Made by a program: the position numbers and the translations under genes. The notes beneath the pieces were generated by a model. The model saw nothing but the letters and a program-made list of their open reading frames with translations. It was not told where the DNA came from and did not search any database. Below, piece after piece: positions 37,001-45,390 of a DNA stretch of 64,000 nt. Location of the stretch: positions 3,940,001 to 4,004,000 of the forward strand of contig NZ_CP036299.1 of assembly GCF_007752345.1 (NCBI RefSeq), in the 5' to 3' direction. Source of the stretch: Planctopirus ephydatiae (GTDB taxonomy: Bacteria > Planctomycetota > Planctomycetia > Planctomycetales > Planctomycetaceae). The first letter of the stretch is position 1; the number at the start of each line of letters is the position of its first letter.

Positions 37001-37618
37001 GCTCCGTTCCGTCCAATCAGCTCGGAGGCGGCACATCGTCTGGCTCAATGGTCGAATGATCGGTTTGGATCGGAACTCGAAGCTGATGATTTCGAAGATA
37101 AAGATGTCACCAAGGCTCGCGATTATCTGATTGAGCAGTTCACCCGGCGCTATCGACCGGAACTGCATACTGCTGAGCGGATGCTCATTCTGGAATGCCT
37201 CGACGGGGCCTGGAAAGATCATCTGTATTACATGGATCACTTGCGATCGAACATTGGCCTGGTGGGATATGCCCAGAAAGATCCGAAGGTCGAATACCGC
37301 CGCGAGGGGATGCGAGCCTTCGAGCAGATGTGGGATCGAATTGGCGATCAGGTGACGGGGGCGATCTTCAGGATTGAAGATGTCAGTCCGGACTTTGTCG
37401 GCTCTTTGTGGAGTGTGACTTCGGAAACGCATGCCGCTCCGGGATCTGTGGCTGATCTGTCAGAGGACGGGAGTTCCAACATGGTGGCCCACCGCGGTGA
37501 AGGAGCGAATGGCAGCCCGGTTGTGGAAACCATTCGTAACAGCAGCCAGCGTGTGGGGCGTAACGACCCCTGCCCTTGTGGCAGTGGTAAGAAGTTCAAG
37601 AAGTGCTGTGGTCAATAA
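34016..37618 (+). CDS. secA: Preprotein translocase ATPase SecA, with repeat-expanded helical wing
   Basis: From ATG 34016 the product has about 1200 residues against roughly 850-900 in most bacteria. It drives Sec-dependent export through SecYEG. Walker A is MTGEGKT, DEAD-type Walker B lies in IIDEIDNILIDEARTPL, motif VI is QLRGRAGRQGDPGSS, and the C-terminal zinc site is NDPCPCGSGKKFKKCC. The extra length falls within the helical wing/scaffold region (about 720-1050), where five degenerate modules share W-x(6)-F (for example NWAGQKFGVQVD and RWVNNHFGINTN), spaced 58-92 residues. After them the normal sequence resumes at LDGAWKDHLYYMDHLRSNIGLVGYAQKDP. The frame also opens at TTG 33935. The modules' role is unknown. 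Confidence 0.95.
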   Translation: MELIDKIGDATNAVISGVERTLTRLFGSSNERRVRQIGFVRDRQGATTITPGSTLDQINQLEPVMEKLTDEELKQSTSRLRAKLNAGQTLDDILPEAFAAVREGGKRFMRMRHYDVQMVGGYILHKGMIAEMMTGEGKTLVATLPAFLNGLAGSVHVITVNDYLALRDMEWMAPLYTGLGLTVGAIQSNMREPERQKAYACDITYGTNNEFGFDYLRDNMKPRKDLQVQKRRQYAIIDEIDNILIDEARTPLIISGPAHDDVTKYPKAHRIGLQLKRDVHFEVKEKEHTCHLTDEGIRYAEELAGVESFYTAGNMEWPHLIDNSLRAIHLYKRDVNYIVENDEIIIIDEHTGRKMEGRQWSDGLHQAVQAKESVRIKEDTQTFATVTLQNFFKLYPKLSGMTGTAMTEANEFWKIYKLDVVAVPTNRPTQRINYPDAIYRTVKEKWDAVIEEVKEVNATGRPVLVGTVSIENSEHLSRKLTQQGVKHNMLNAKYHEREAEIIAQAGRLGAVTISTNMAGRGTDIILGGNPEYLAWDELKNTYISRLDVPKSVWNETTKRIAVREGMDSEGKKVAELGGLHVVGTERHDSRRIDLQLRGRAGRQGDPGSSRFFLSLEDDLMRKFGGEWVKDWLTAMGMQEGERIESGMVTSRIEAAQKKVEERHFESRKHLLEYDEVMDEQRKRVYGYRQSILDGAICRPLILNMIDRQLNRWTKTFLSPQYRWETAANWAGQKFGVQVDASDVRDMDYDRMVDYLRDQAERQAEDQIREQMEENLPADLDDRERNWSAMSRWVNNHFGINTNDRELRKIGIDELQIYLYQRAKDAIGRYEFEPLNEYLSDDWGRRSLAGWIQHQFGLDIPPQEFEGLEPPAAVAHIRSRILDHYTRKEITFPVSVGMSQFLAETGGQSTERYDRSGLVAWSNARFHTRFSADQFDNLSRSSIESALILKSEQFAPPAGILEEIQQLVIQTCGEVPEDRDLDPNKASAKTTAKTPKAPFRPISSEAAHRLAQWSNDRFGSELEADDFEDKDVTKARDYLIEQFTRRYRPELHTAERMLILECLDGAWKDHLYYMDHLRSNIGLVGYAQKDPKVEYRREGMRAFEQMWDRIGDQVTGAIFRIEDVSPDFVGSLWSVTSETHAAPGSVADLSEDGSSNMVAHRGEGANGSPVVETIRNSSQRVGRNDPCPCGSGKKFKKCCGQ

Positions 37619-37898
37619 GGGCTTAGTCCTCGTGCCTGAGCCGTCAGTCAAGCGACAGTTCGTATGGATTGAGGGATTCACTGCTCGATGAACTGTCAAA
37701 ATCAAAACCGTCAAATTTGGCAGAATCCCTCAGGCGTCGAGTAAGGCAGAAAAATTTGGATCGGCTATCATTCTCACACGCAGCTTACCCTGTGGGCTTA
37801 CCAGAAACTGCTCACAGCAGCCTGCTGGATGACGAGGCAACTGCCAGCGAATAGAGAATTGACCCCATTGATTGCGAGAACGACTGGACAATTCGGGT
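37619..37898. other. Gap between secA and the aas-like fusion, with inverted repeat
   Basis: Perfect 10-bp arms TGAGGGATTC (37670-37679) and GAATCCCTCA (37723-37732) surround a 43-nt spacer. It lacks a T-run, so its role as terminator is doubtful. Nothing else is recognisable. Confidence 0.5.
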
Positions 37899-40800
37899 AT
37901 GCAGACGCTCTCGGAGGCTATTTCCAACCTACGGACTGATGAATCGACGGAACCTCCCCGACCCGCCGACCTGCATGATCGTCTTTCGTCCATTAGCTTC
38001 ATCAGTCTTCTGGCCGTCCAGTTTTTGACGGTGCTGAACGACCACACCTTCCGCTGGCTGGTCGTTCCACTGGCCAAACGGCTTTTCCGCCATACACCCG
38101 GGAAAGTTTCTCTGGCGGAAGATGCTTCGATGCTGGCTCTCGGGTTGGCAGCCTTCACGTTGCCATTTCTTTTTCTGGCAGCGCCGGCGGGTTATCTCGC
38201 AGACCGTTTCAGCAAGGCCAAGGTCATTACCTGGTGCAAGCTGGCGGAAATTCTCATCATGCTGGCTGGCTTTGCGGCTTTGGGCTTCAGCAATATCCCG
38301 CTGCTTTTCATTGTCGTGGCACTTACGGGTGTGATGAATGCCCTGTTCGCTCCAGCGAGGCAAGGGAGCATCCCGGAACTTGTCCACGATGGTTCACTCT
38401 CGCGCGCCAATGGGTTGATGGGGCTGATGAACGTTGTCCCTTGTGCGCTGGGTTTTCTATTGGGAAACCTGCTGGCGACACTTGCTCAACCGGGCGATAG
38501 CGATTCCATTTCGTGGCAATCGCTCAGTACGGCGTTTGTGGTGATCATGTCGATTGCCGTGCTGGGTTGGGTGGTCAGCCTGGGAATTCGCCGCGTGCCA
38601 GCTGGTGACCCGGAGTGCCGCTTTCCGTGGAATTTTCCGGTCGATACCTGGCAAAGCCTGAAGCTCCTTTCGAGTGATGTTTTTCTCGCCCGGACAGCGT
38701 TAGGCATTGCCTTCTTCTGGCTGCTGGCCTCGATGGCTCAACTCAATATCGACACGTTTGCCGGTCATGATCTGCAACTCAAGCAGTGGCAGGTGGGTGT
38801 TTTTGGCATGGTGCTGGTGCTGGGTGTCGGCATCGGCAGCCTGCTGGCGGGTTATCTCTCGGGTGGCCATGTCGAACTGGGATTGGTGCCGATTGGTGCT
38901 ATGGGTATTGCCATCTGCTCTGTGGTGTTGTATCTCGCTGGAATTGTGAATGACGATCACCGTCTGATTGCGTTTGAACTTTCGGTCGCTGGTCTGTTTT
39001 TCCTGGGTGTGTTTGCCGGGCTGTTTGACGTTCCGCTGGAGGCTTATTTGCAGCATCGCAGCGAGCCCAAAGTGCTGGGAAAAATTCTGGCAGCAACGAA
39101 CTTTCTGGCATTCTCCGGAGCGTTGGCGGCGGCGGGGATCTTTTATTTCTTACTCGCTATTTTGCAACTCAGCCCGGCTGCGGTATTTCTCGTCTGTGGC
39201 ATTGGGACCGTCCCGGTCGCCATCTACGTCATGTTCTTGATACCAGGTGCCATGTTTCGATTTCTGTTCTTCATCTTTACGCACTCGTTCTATCGAATTC
39301 GCCGCTATGGCGAAGTCAATATCCCCGAAAAAGGGGGAGCGCTGCTCGTGTCGAATCATGTCACGTGGGTGGATGGCATTCTGTTGATGACGATGACACC
39401 ACGGCCGGTGCGGTTCATTGCCTATGCCGATTATGTGAATAATCCGTGGCTAAAATGGCTGGCACGAATTTTTGAGGTCATCCCCATTAAGGCGGATGGT
39501 GGGCCGAAAGCACTCATTGAATCGTTAAGGACAGCCCGCAAAGCCATTGAAGAAGGACATGTGGTCTGTATCTTTGCCGAAGGGGGTTTGACCCGCACCG
39601 GCCAGATGCAGCCTTTTCAACCTGGTTTTCTCAAGATCATTCAGGGGACCAATGCCCCGGTGATACCGGTCTATCTCGATGGTTTGTGGGGGAGTATTTT
39701 CAGCTTTAAGGGCGGAAAATTTTTCTGGAAATGGCCAAAGCGTCTACTCCTTCCCGTCAATATCCTCTACGGTCAGCCCATTCACGAACCCAAAACTGTT
39801 CATCAGGTTCGCTCAGCAGTCCAACTTCTGGGAGTCGAATCCGTGCAAAAGCTTAAATCGAAAGAGCCTTCCTTGCTGGCGGGATTCATTAAGACCTGCC
39901 GGAGTGCCGGTAGCCGCATTAAGGTGGCTGATTCTGGCGGCATGGAACTGACAGGGACCAAACTGCTGATTGCCACGCTGGCATTCAACCGGTTGTTCCG
40001 CCGAGAGATTCCGGCAGATGAGCAGGTGGTTGGGATCCTTCTTCCGCCGACAGTCGGTGGAGTCCTCGCGAATGTGGCACTTTCCCTCGCTGGCAAGGTG
40101 ACTGCCAATTTGAACTACACCCTTTCCGATGCACAGCTCAATGCGTGCCTCGAACAGGGCGATATCAAAACGGTGATTACCAGCCGCAAAGTGCTGGAGA
40201 AGAGAAACTTCCAGCTCAATGCGAAGTTCCTCCTCCTTGAAGATTTAAAGCCAAAGATCTCCTCGTTTGATAAGTTCTGTGCTGCCCTGGCTGCATACAC
40301 ATTGCCGGCTTCGCTTCTCCTCACTCTGCTGGGCCGCCCCACTCGCGGTACCGATGAACTCCTGACTTTGATCTTCACTTCGGGATCAACTGGCCAGCCG
40401 AAAGGGGTGATGCTCACCCATAACAATCTGAAGATCACGATCGACGCCGCCGACCATATTGCCCGGCTTGAAGCCGATGATACGGTTCTTGGAGTGTTGC
40501 CCTTTTTCCATAGCCTGGGTTACAGCATTACCCTATGGTTGCCCCTCTGCCTGCCGCCGCGAGTGGTGTATCACGTCAATCCGCTCGATGCACGCGTCGT
40601 CGGGCAACTGGCTGAGAAATATGGCGCCACAATTCTGCTGGCCACGCCCACCTTTTTGCGGTCGTACCTCAAACGTTGCGAACCGGCACAGTTCTCCAAG
40701 CTCGATCTAGTGGTGGTGGGAGCTGAAAAACTTCCCAATGAACTTGCCAACGAGTTCAAGGAGAAGTTTGGCGTCTTACCTTCGGAAGGCTATGGCGCGA

Positions 40801-41456
40801 CAGAAACCACCGGCCCGGCATTCGTCAATGTGCCTGATCATCGTTGCGAGTTGACTTCGCAAAAGGGAACCAAGCTGGGAACCGTGGGCCGACCATTGCC
40901 TGGCTTTGCCGTGCGAATTCTGGATCCGGAAAGTGGTCAGGAAGTGGGTGTGAACATCCAGGGGCGTGTCCAGCTCAAGGGTGGCAACGTGATGGCGGGC
41001 TACTGGAAGAATCCCGAGAAGACCAGCGAAGTTCTGCAGGATGGCTGGTATGACACGGGCGATCTGGGAGTGCTGGACGACGAGGGTTTTCTGACGATTA
41101 CGGGCCGCCTTTCGCGATTTTCGAAGGTTGGTGGCGAGATGGTGCCGCACCTCCGCGTGGAAGAGTTGCTGCTGGAAATCGTCAAGACTGCGGATGAAGA
41201 AGGAGCCCTGCCGCTGGCGGTGACGGCAGTTCCTGATGCACAGCGTGGAGAACGGCTGGTTGTGGTGCATCGTCCTTTGGCTCAACCGGTTGCAGAAATA
41301 CTGCGTAAACTGGGCGAGACAGGGATTCCCAATCTCTGGATTCCTGGGTCCGACAGCTTTATCGAAGTCGAAGCTGTTCCGATTCTGGGGACTGGCAAGC
41401 TCGATCTGAAGGGGATTAAAGACTGTGCACTGGCCCGCTTCGGCCCCAAGTCGTAA
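37899..41456 (+). CDS. aas: Fused LplT-like transporter, acyltransferase and acyl-ACP/CoA synthetase
   Basis: About 1185 residues from ATG 37899 (TTG 37872 is an alternative). Residues about 25-430 form an MFS transporter with 10-12 helices like the lysophospholipid flippase LplT. Residues about 440-650 are a PlsC-type acyltransferase with NHVTWVDG (H-x4-D) and FAEGGLTRTGQMQPF. The last 500 residues are an AMP-forming ligase with TSGSTGQPKGVMLTHNN, GYGATETTG and YDTGDLG. The combination would bring lysophospholipid in and reacylate it with an activated fatty acid, repairing membrane lipids. In Escherichia coli LplT and Aas are separate proteins, so this is a one-polypeptide version. It has no operon partner. 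Confidence 0.92.
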   Translation: MQTLSEAISNLRTDESTEPPRPADLHDRLSSISFISLLAVQFLTVLNDHTFRWLVVPLAKRLFRHTPGKVSLAEDASMLALGLAAFTLPFLFLAAPAGYLADRFSKAKVITWCKLAEILIMLAGFAALGFSNIPLLFIVVALTGVMNALFAPARQGSIPELVHDGSLSRANGLMGLMNVVPCALGFLLGNLLATLAQPGDSDSISWQSLSTAFVVIMSIAVLGWVVSLGIRRVPAGDPECRFPWNFPVDTWQSLKLLSSDVFLARTALGIAFFWLLASMAQLNIDTFAGHDLQLKQWQVGVFGMVLVLGVGIGSLLAGYLSGGHVELGLVPIGAMGIAICSVVLYLAGIVNDDHRLIAFELSVAGLFFLGVFAGLFDVPLEAYLQHRSEPKVLGKILAATNFLAFSGALAAAGIFYFLLAILQLSPAAVFLVCGIGTVPVAIYVMFLIPGAMFRFLFFIFTHSFYRIRRYGEVNIPEKGGALLVSNHVTWVDGILLMTMTPRPVRFIAYADYVNNPWLKWLARIFEVIPIKADGGPKALIESLRTARKAIEEGHVVCIFAEGGLTRTGQMQPFQPGFLKIIQGTNAPVIPVYLDGLWGSIFSFKGGKFFWKWPKRLLLPVNILYGQPIHEPKTVHQVRSAVQLLGVESVQKLKSKEPSLLAGFIKTCRSAGSRIKVADSGGMELTGTKLLIATLAFNRLFRREIPADEQVVGILLPPTVGGVLANVALSLAGKVTANLNYTLSDAQLNACLEQGDIKTVITSRKVLEKRNFQLNAKFLLLEDLKPKISSFDKFCAALAAYTLPASLLLTLLGRPTRGTDELLTLIFTSGSTGQPKGVMLTHNNLKITIDAADHIARLEADDTVLGVLPFFHSLGYSITLWLPLCLPPRVVYHVNPLDARVVGQLAEKYGATILLATPTFLRSYLKRCEPAQFSKLDLVVVGAEKLPNELANEFKEKFGVLPSEGYGATETTGPAFVNVPDHRCELTSQKGTKLGTVGRPLPGFAVRILDPESGQEVGVNIQGRVQLKGGNVMAGYWKNPEKTSEVLQDGWYDTGDLGVLDDEGFLTITGRLSRFSKVGGEMVPHLRVEELLLEIVKTADEEGALPLAVTAVPDAQRGERLVVVHRPLAQPVAEILRKLGETGIPNLWIPGSDSFIEVEAVPILGTGKLDLKGIKDCALARFGPKS

Positions 41457-41712
41457 TGCAGTACACTCAGAAGCATGCGGATTCGGACATGATGAATGCC
41501 AGCGGCAGAACCCGGGCGGCAAAAGTTGCCGAAACTTCACCCAATCCGGATAACCTGCACAGTTGCAAGGGGAGTGATCAGCGACTAACATTCTTCAAGT
41601 CGTTACGAACCTGACGCCGATGTAGTGTGTCAGAGGAAATGACGAACACGATTCGCTGGAAACGGTGAATCGAATCCATCAAGTCACTGACCCAGTGTGA
41701 CTATGGAAACAT

Positions 41713-41785
<73 letters not shown>

Positions 41786-41790
41786 CTCAA

Positions 41791-41828
41791 AAGCCCCTTA
41801 AACCACAATGGTTTAAGGGGCTTTTTTG
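41791..41828 (+). terminator. Terminator of tRNA-Ala
   Basis: A 14-bp perfect stem AAGCCCCTTAAACC / GGTTTAAGGGGCTT around a short loop, with a T-run to 41827, placed immediately after the tRNA. Confidence 0.95.
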
Positions 41829-41940
41829 TTTCCAGATTGGCAAGGGTTGGGTGAAGGCAAATTCCTGAATCGTTCTTTCCAGCGCAGCCTCAACTGCGTT
41901 GGATACGCCAAAGCCTGTTGCAGGCGTGATACAAAATCAA

Positions 41941-43728
41941 TCAGGCGGCAAGGAACCAGCCGGTGGCGTGGCAGAGCTGGAACTGGGATTGGTTGAAGTC
42001 GACGACCGCGTTGAGGAATGTTCGCTGGGCGACTCGGAGAGCCTGGATCGACTGCAAGACTTCGATCGGCAAGCCTTGAGCATTCCGGATCCGGTCGAGG
42101 TTGAGGTCAAACGAGCGCCTTGCGGCGACGACACCGAGGCGGCAGATCTCGATTCGCTCACGGCGTTTGATCACCTGCGTGTGAGCGTCGACAACTTCCC
42201 TGGCGACGGTATCCATCAGGGCCAGGTTTCGCCATTGGGCCTGACGAACTGCGGACGATGTCTGTTCGCGTGCGGCTTTTTCCCCAAAGCCCAGATTACG
42301 GACTTCCCAGTAAGCCATGGCATCGGCATCGAGGCGGCCGTTGCTGTTGGTGATATCACTGCCAAAACCGCCACCAAAGCCGCCGTAGCTGACGCCGAGC
42401 AACACACTGGGGATCAGCGGGGCATAGCGTTCCCGCTTCATGCGTTCGATGGCTTCACAAACGAGCTGCTGCTGCTCAGCAAGTTCCGGCCTGCGGGAAA
42501 GACCAGTGGCGACGTACTCCCCCGCTGTTCCCTGCACAGTCAGGATTTCCAACGGAATCACCACGGGTTCTCCGCTGGTAATCGTCATCGAAGGATCGGC
42601 ATGCAATAGAGCGGCCAGCCGGGCGGATGCAGTGACCACCGCCTCTTCGCTCTGGACGACTTCATCACGTCTGACGGCGACCTCTGCCAACACTCGCTCG
42701 TTATCGGATTGCAGACCCTGACCCGTCCGGGCATAAGCCGCTGTCACCGAGGAGAGCTCTTCTGTATGGAACAGTGCCTGCTGAGCGATTGCCCGATCCT
42801 GTTCGGCTCGCACAAGCTCCAGATAGGCGAAAGCGGCATCACGCAACGAGTCGTTGCGGGTGGCTGCCGCGCCATATTGCCGGGAACTGGCCTGATGACT
42901 GGCAATGCGCGGCTGGAAGATGGCGTCGGTCAGATGAAACTGAGCCATGAGGCCAGGTGCTATGGGTGAACCGGCACCCACTGCTCCGGCACCCATGCCG
43001 CCATAGAATGAACTGCGGCTGGTGTTGAAGACTCGCCCGGCGACATCCTGAATCGCCCCGTCATGATGATTGTAATTCAACCCCGAGCGGATCGATGGGA
43101 GCCACAAGGTATCGGCCTGTTCGACACGGGCATAAGCCTCGTTGATTCGCTCTCGTGCCAAAGCGATGTTCGGGTTCTGAACATCGGCCAGGTAGAGAAT
43201 GTTCCCCAGACTCAACTGATACGCACTCGCTGAAGGTGCTGTATTGAAACGTCCCGCCTGTTCCTCAGTCGCAAGCTTGGATTTGTCGTAGCCGGGCGGG
43301 ATTTCATCGACGGAAGTTTTTTCACTGGAGGCGAGTGTCACATAGGCGGTATCGCTGATTGGTTCGTCGCTGAGTGGTTCGCTGCTCTCAATGCCTTCGC
43401 TTATTGATGCAGCGGCGGCGGAAGACTCCTGATGGTCGCTCTCGGCAGAGGCCAGTCGCACGGCTCCGGCATGGTTGGCTGGTGAACGATCCTTGATCAC
43501 GGACTCGGTTCGATAGATGGGTAAATCGCTGGCGACCTGCTCGAAACGGTCGTAATGAGTGGGATCGACTGGTTTTCCGGCAATGTTAGACGGGCGGGAA
43601 CTGATGCAGCCCGCGGTCATCAAGAGGGCTGCGGCCAGTATGCCGTTCACCACAACACTTTGTATGCGCGCGAACCTTCGGCTGTGGTTTTGATGTGGAG
43701 CGTCTTTCGGCCATTTGTGTCGCATCAT
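41941..43728 (-). CDS. TolC-type outer membrane efflux lipoprotein
   Basis: A 595-residue outer-membrane factor. The signal ends in the lipobox LMTAGC (Cys41). About 150 residues of acidic, Ser/Glu-rich linker precede the TolC fold, with two helical repeats opening at SLGNILYLADVQNPNIALARERI and ATGLSRRPELAEQQQLVCEAI; alpha-barrel segments such as YAFLELVRAEQDRAIAQQAL follow in family style. It forms the exit duct of a tripartite pump. It is the last gene of a three-gene operon: permease (48603-45391), adaptor (45321-43951), then this gene after 222 bp. The substrate is unknown; multidrug or metal efflux are both possible. Confidence 0.9.
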   Translation of the reverse strand: MMRHKWPKDAPHQNHSRRFARIQSVVVNGILAAALLMTAGCISSRPSNIAGKPVDPTHYDRFEQVASDLPIYRTESVIKDRSPANHAGAVRLASAESDHQESSAAAASISEGIESSEPLSDEPISDTAYVTLASSEKTSVDEIPPGYDKSKLATEEQAGRFNTAPSASAYQLSLGNILYLADVQNPNIALARERINEAYARVEQADTLWLPSIRSGLNYNHHDGAIQDVAGRVFNTSRSSFYGGMGAGAVGAGSPIAPGLMAQFHLTDAIFQPRIASHQASSRQYGAAATRNDSLRDAAFAYLELVRAEQDRAIAQQALFHTEELSSVTAAYARTGQGLQSDNERVLAEVAVRRDEVVQSEEAVVTASARLAALLHADPSMTITSGEPVVIPLEILTVQGTAGEYVATGLSRRPELAEQQQLVCEAIERMKRERYAPLIPSVLLGVSYGGFGGGFGSDITNSNGRLDADAMAYWEVRNLGFGEKAAREQTSSAVRQAQWRNLALMDTVAREVVDAHTQVIKRRERIEICRLGVVAARRSFDLNLDRIRNAQGLPIEVLQSIQALRVAQRTFLNAVVDFNQSQFQLCHATGWFLAA

Positions 43729-43950
43729 GCCATCCTTGGCAGACTTGCAGCGCGCAGTCCCTTACCAAGGCTATCGGTCAAGAGCTCACAGCCAGACAAG
43801 TTGCAGGCCAAGTGACCGATGTGGCTTTCAATGATCACACGATCGCATGTGACGCTTTTGACAGTCAGGTAAGTTTTGTTGGATCGCGTTGTGACGACTT
43901 GCCTGCAATAAATCGGCGGGAAATGCCACTGACGATCGACTTTGATAGCC

Positions 43951-45321
43951 TTACTTGGCAGGCGCAACTGGTGGGACCACTTCCACAGTCTGGCCTTCGC
44001 GGAACGATGCTGCGTTGAGCAGAATCACGCGTTCGGTTCCCGTTAATCCAGACCGGACTTCCCATTCGTTACTGGCCAACAGCCCCAGTTCGACGGGGAT
44101 CTTTCGCACGACACCCGCATCGTCAACGGCGTAGCAGCAGGTCTGCTTCTCGATCGTCACCACAGCGGCCTTGGGCAGAGCCAGCGCATTCTCCACCTGT
44201 GCTACCTTGAGGAGCACCTGCAGGTACTGTCCGGGGCGAACTCGACCGGCCTCGTTGGGGACATCGACTTCGGCTTTGAGAGTGCGTGAGGTCTTGTTGA
44301 GAGACCAACTCGTGCGGGTGATCGTACCGGAATGGATGAGGCCTGCGGTACCCGCCATTTTCACATCGATCTGCGATTGGGGTGAGATCGCCACCGCATC
44401 GATCTCGGGAACCTCGAGCACGACTCGAATGGGGTCGACCCGCATCACTGTGAGAAGGGCTGGCTGTTGGCTTCCCGCCTGCACCAATTGACCGGGATGC
44501 ACACTGCGCTCGACGACAATCCCATCGAACGGAGCGCGAATGGCGGTGTATTCGAGCATGACGGCGGCCCGTCGCTGATCGGCTTCAGCCACAGCCAACT
44601 GGCTGCCCGCGGCAATCGCATCGGCCTTCGACTTTTCCAGGTGAGCACGGGCCTCAGCCATCATCGCCTTAGCGGAAGCGATCTTGGCCACGACTTCCTT
44701 GCGACCGGCATCGGCACTGGAGAGCTCGGCCAGTGTCTCGTCGGCCACCTTTGTACTGACGGCACCGGAAGCCGCGAGTTGCGTGACCCGTTCATATTCG
44801 GACTTCCACCGTGCGAAGCGCGATTCTTCCCTGGCGGCGAGCGCCTCCGCTTCCTGCACTTTGGCCTCAGCCGACGACAAACCTGCCTGGGCAACTTGAA
44901 TTTCGGCGGTCGCCTGAGTCACGCCGGCCTTCGCCTGCAAGACCATGGCCTGCTTCTGGAGTTCTTCTTCCTTGAGTTCCGGGACATCCAACTGGCAGAT
45001 CAATGTGCCGGGAGTTTCCCCATGGGGCCCGACGACACGGTCGCCGATATCGACGGCCACTTTGTCGATGTAGCCAGTGACTTTGGCATGGAGCGGTGCC
45101 ACTTCAAACGCTTCCGCACGACCGGGGAGTTCCACCACGCGAACCAAGGTCTTCCGCTCCAGGGGAGCCGCCGTGGCCCGCGCGAGAGGAGTTGTGCTCT
45201 CTGATGGCGAAGAGGCAGAGGAGGAGGCCTGATGATTGCAACCGGCCGTCATGGTGGCCATTAGAAGCAGGGTACTCCCAATCAGACATCGAGTCGCGAT
45301 CACGGAGAGAATTGAGGGCAT
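43951..45321 (-). CDS. RND efflux periplasmic adaptor (membrane fusion protein)
   Basis: A 456-residue HlyD/AcrA-type adaptor and a lipoprotein: the lipobox MTAGC places lipid on Cys28. A barrel-sandwich half-motif (EVAPLHAKVTGYIDKVAVDIGDRV) is followed by a long Ala/Glu/Lys coiled-coil hairpin (about 115-265, for example EEELQKQAMVLQAKAGVTQ), then IRAPFDGIVVERSVHPGQLVQAG, the second lipoyl half, and a beta-barrel with VDPIRVVLEVPEIDAV. It links the inner-membrane pump to TolC. It lies 69 bp after the permease gene on the same strand. The coiled hairpin is fairly long, as expected for partners of TolC. Confidence 0.93.
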   Translation of the reverse strand: MPSILSVIATRCLIGSTLLLMATMTAGCNHQASSSASSPSESTTPLARATAAPLERKTLVRVVELPGRAEAFEVAPLHAKVTGYIDKVAVDIGDRVVGPHGETPGTLICQLDVPELKEEELQKQAMVLQAKAGVTQATAEIQVAQAGLSSAEAKVQEAEALAAREESRFARWKSEYERVTQLAASGAVSTKVADETLAELSSADAGRKEVVAKIASAKAMMAEARAHLEKSKADAIAAGSQLAVAEADQRRAAVMLEYTAIRAPFDGIVVERSVHPGQLVQAGSQQPALLTVMRVDPIRVVLEVPEIDAVAISPQSQIDVKMAGTAGLIHSGTITRTSWSLNKTSRTLKAEVDVPNEAGRVRPGQYLQVLLKVAQVENALALPKAAVVTIEKQTCCYAVDDAGVVRKIPVELGLLASNEWEVRSGLTGTERVILLNAASFREGQTVEVVPPVAPAK

Positions 45322-45390
45322 GGTGAAGAGTTTCCCGCAGGGAATGGAATCAATGTTATCAAAGGCTAAACCTTGACCAGTTGCCGTTCA

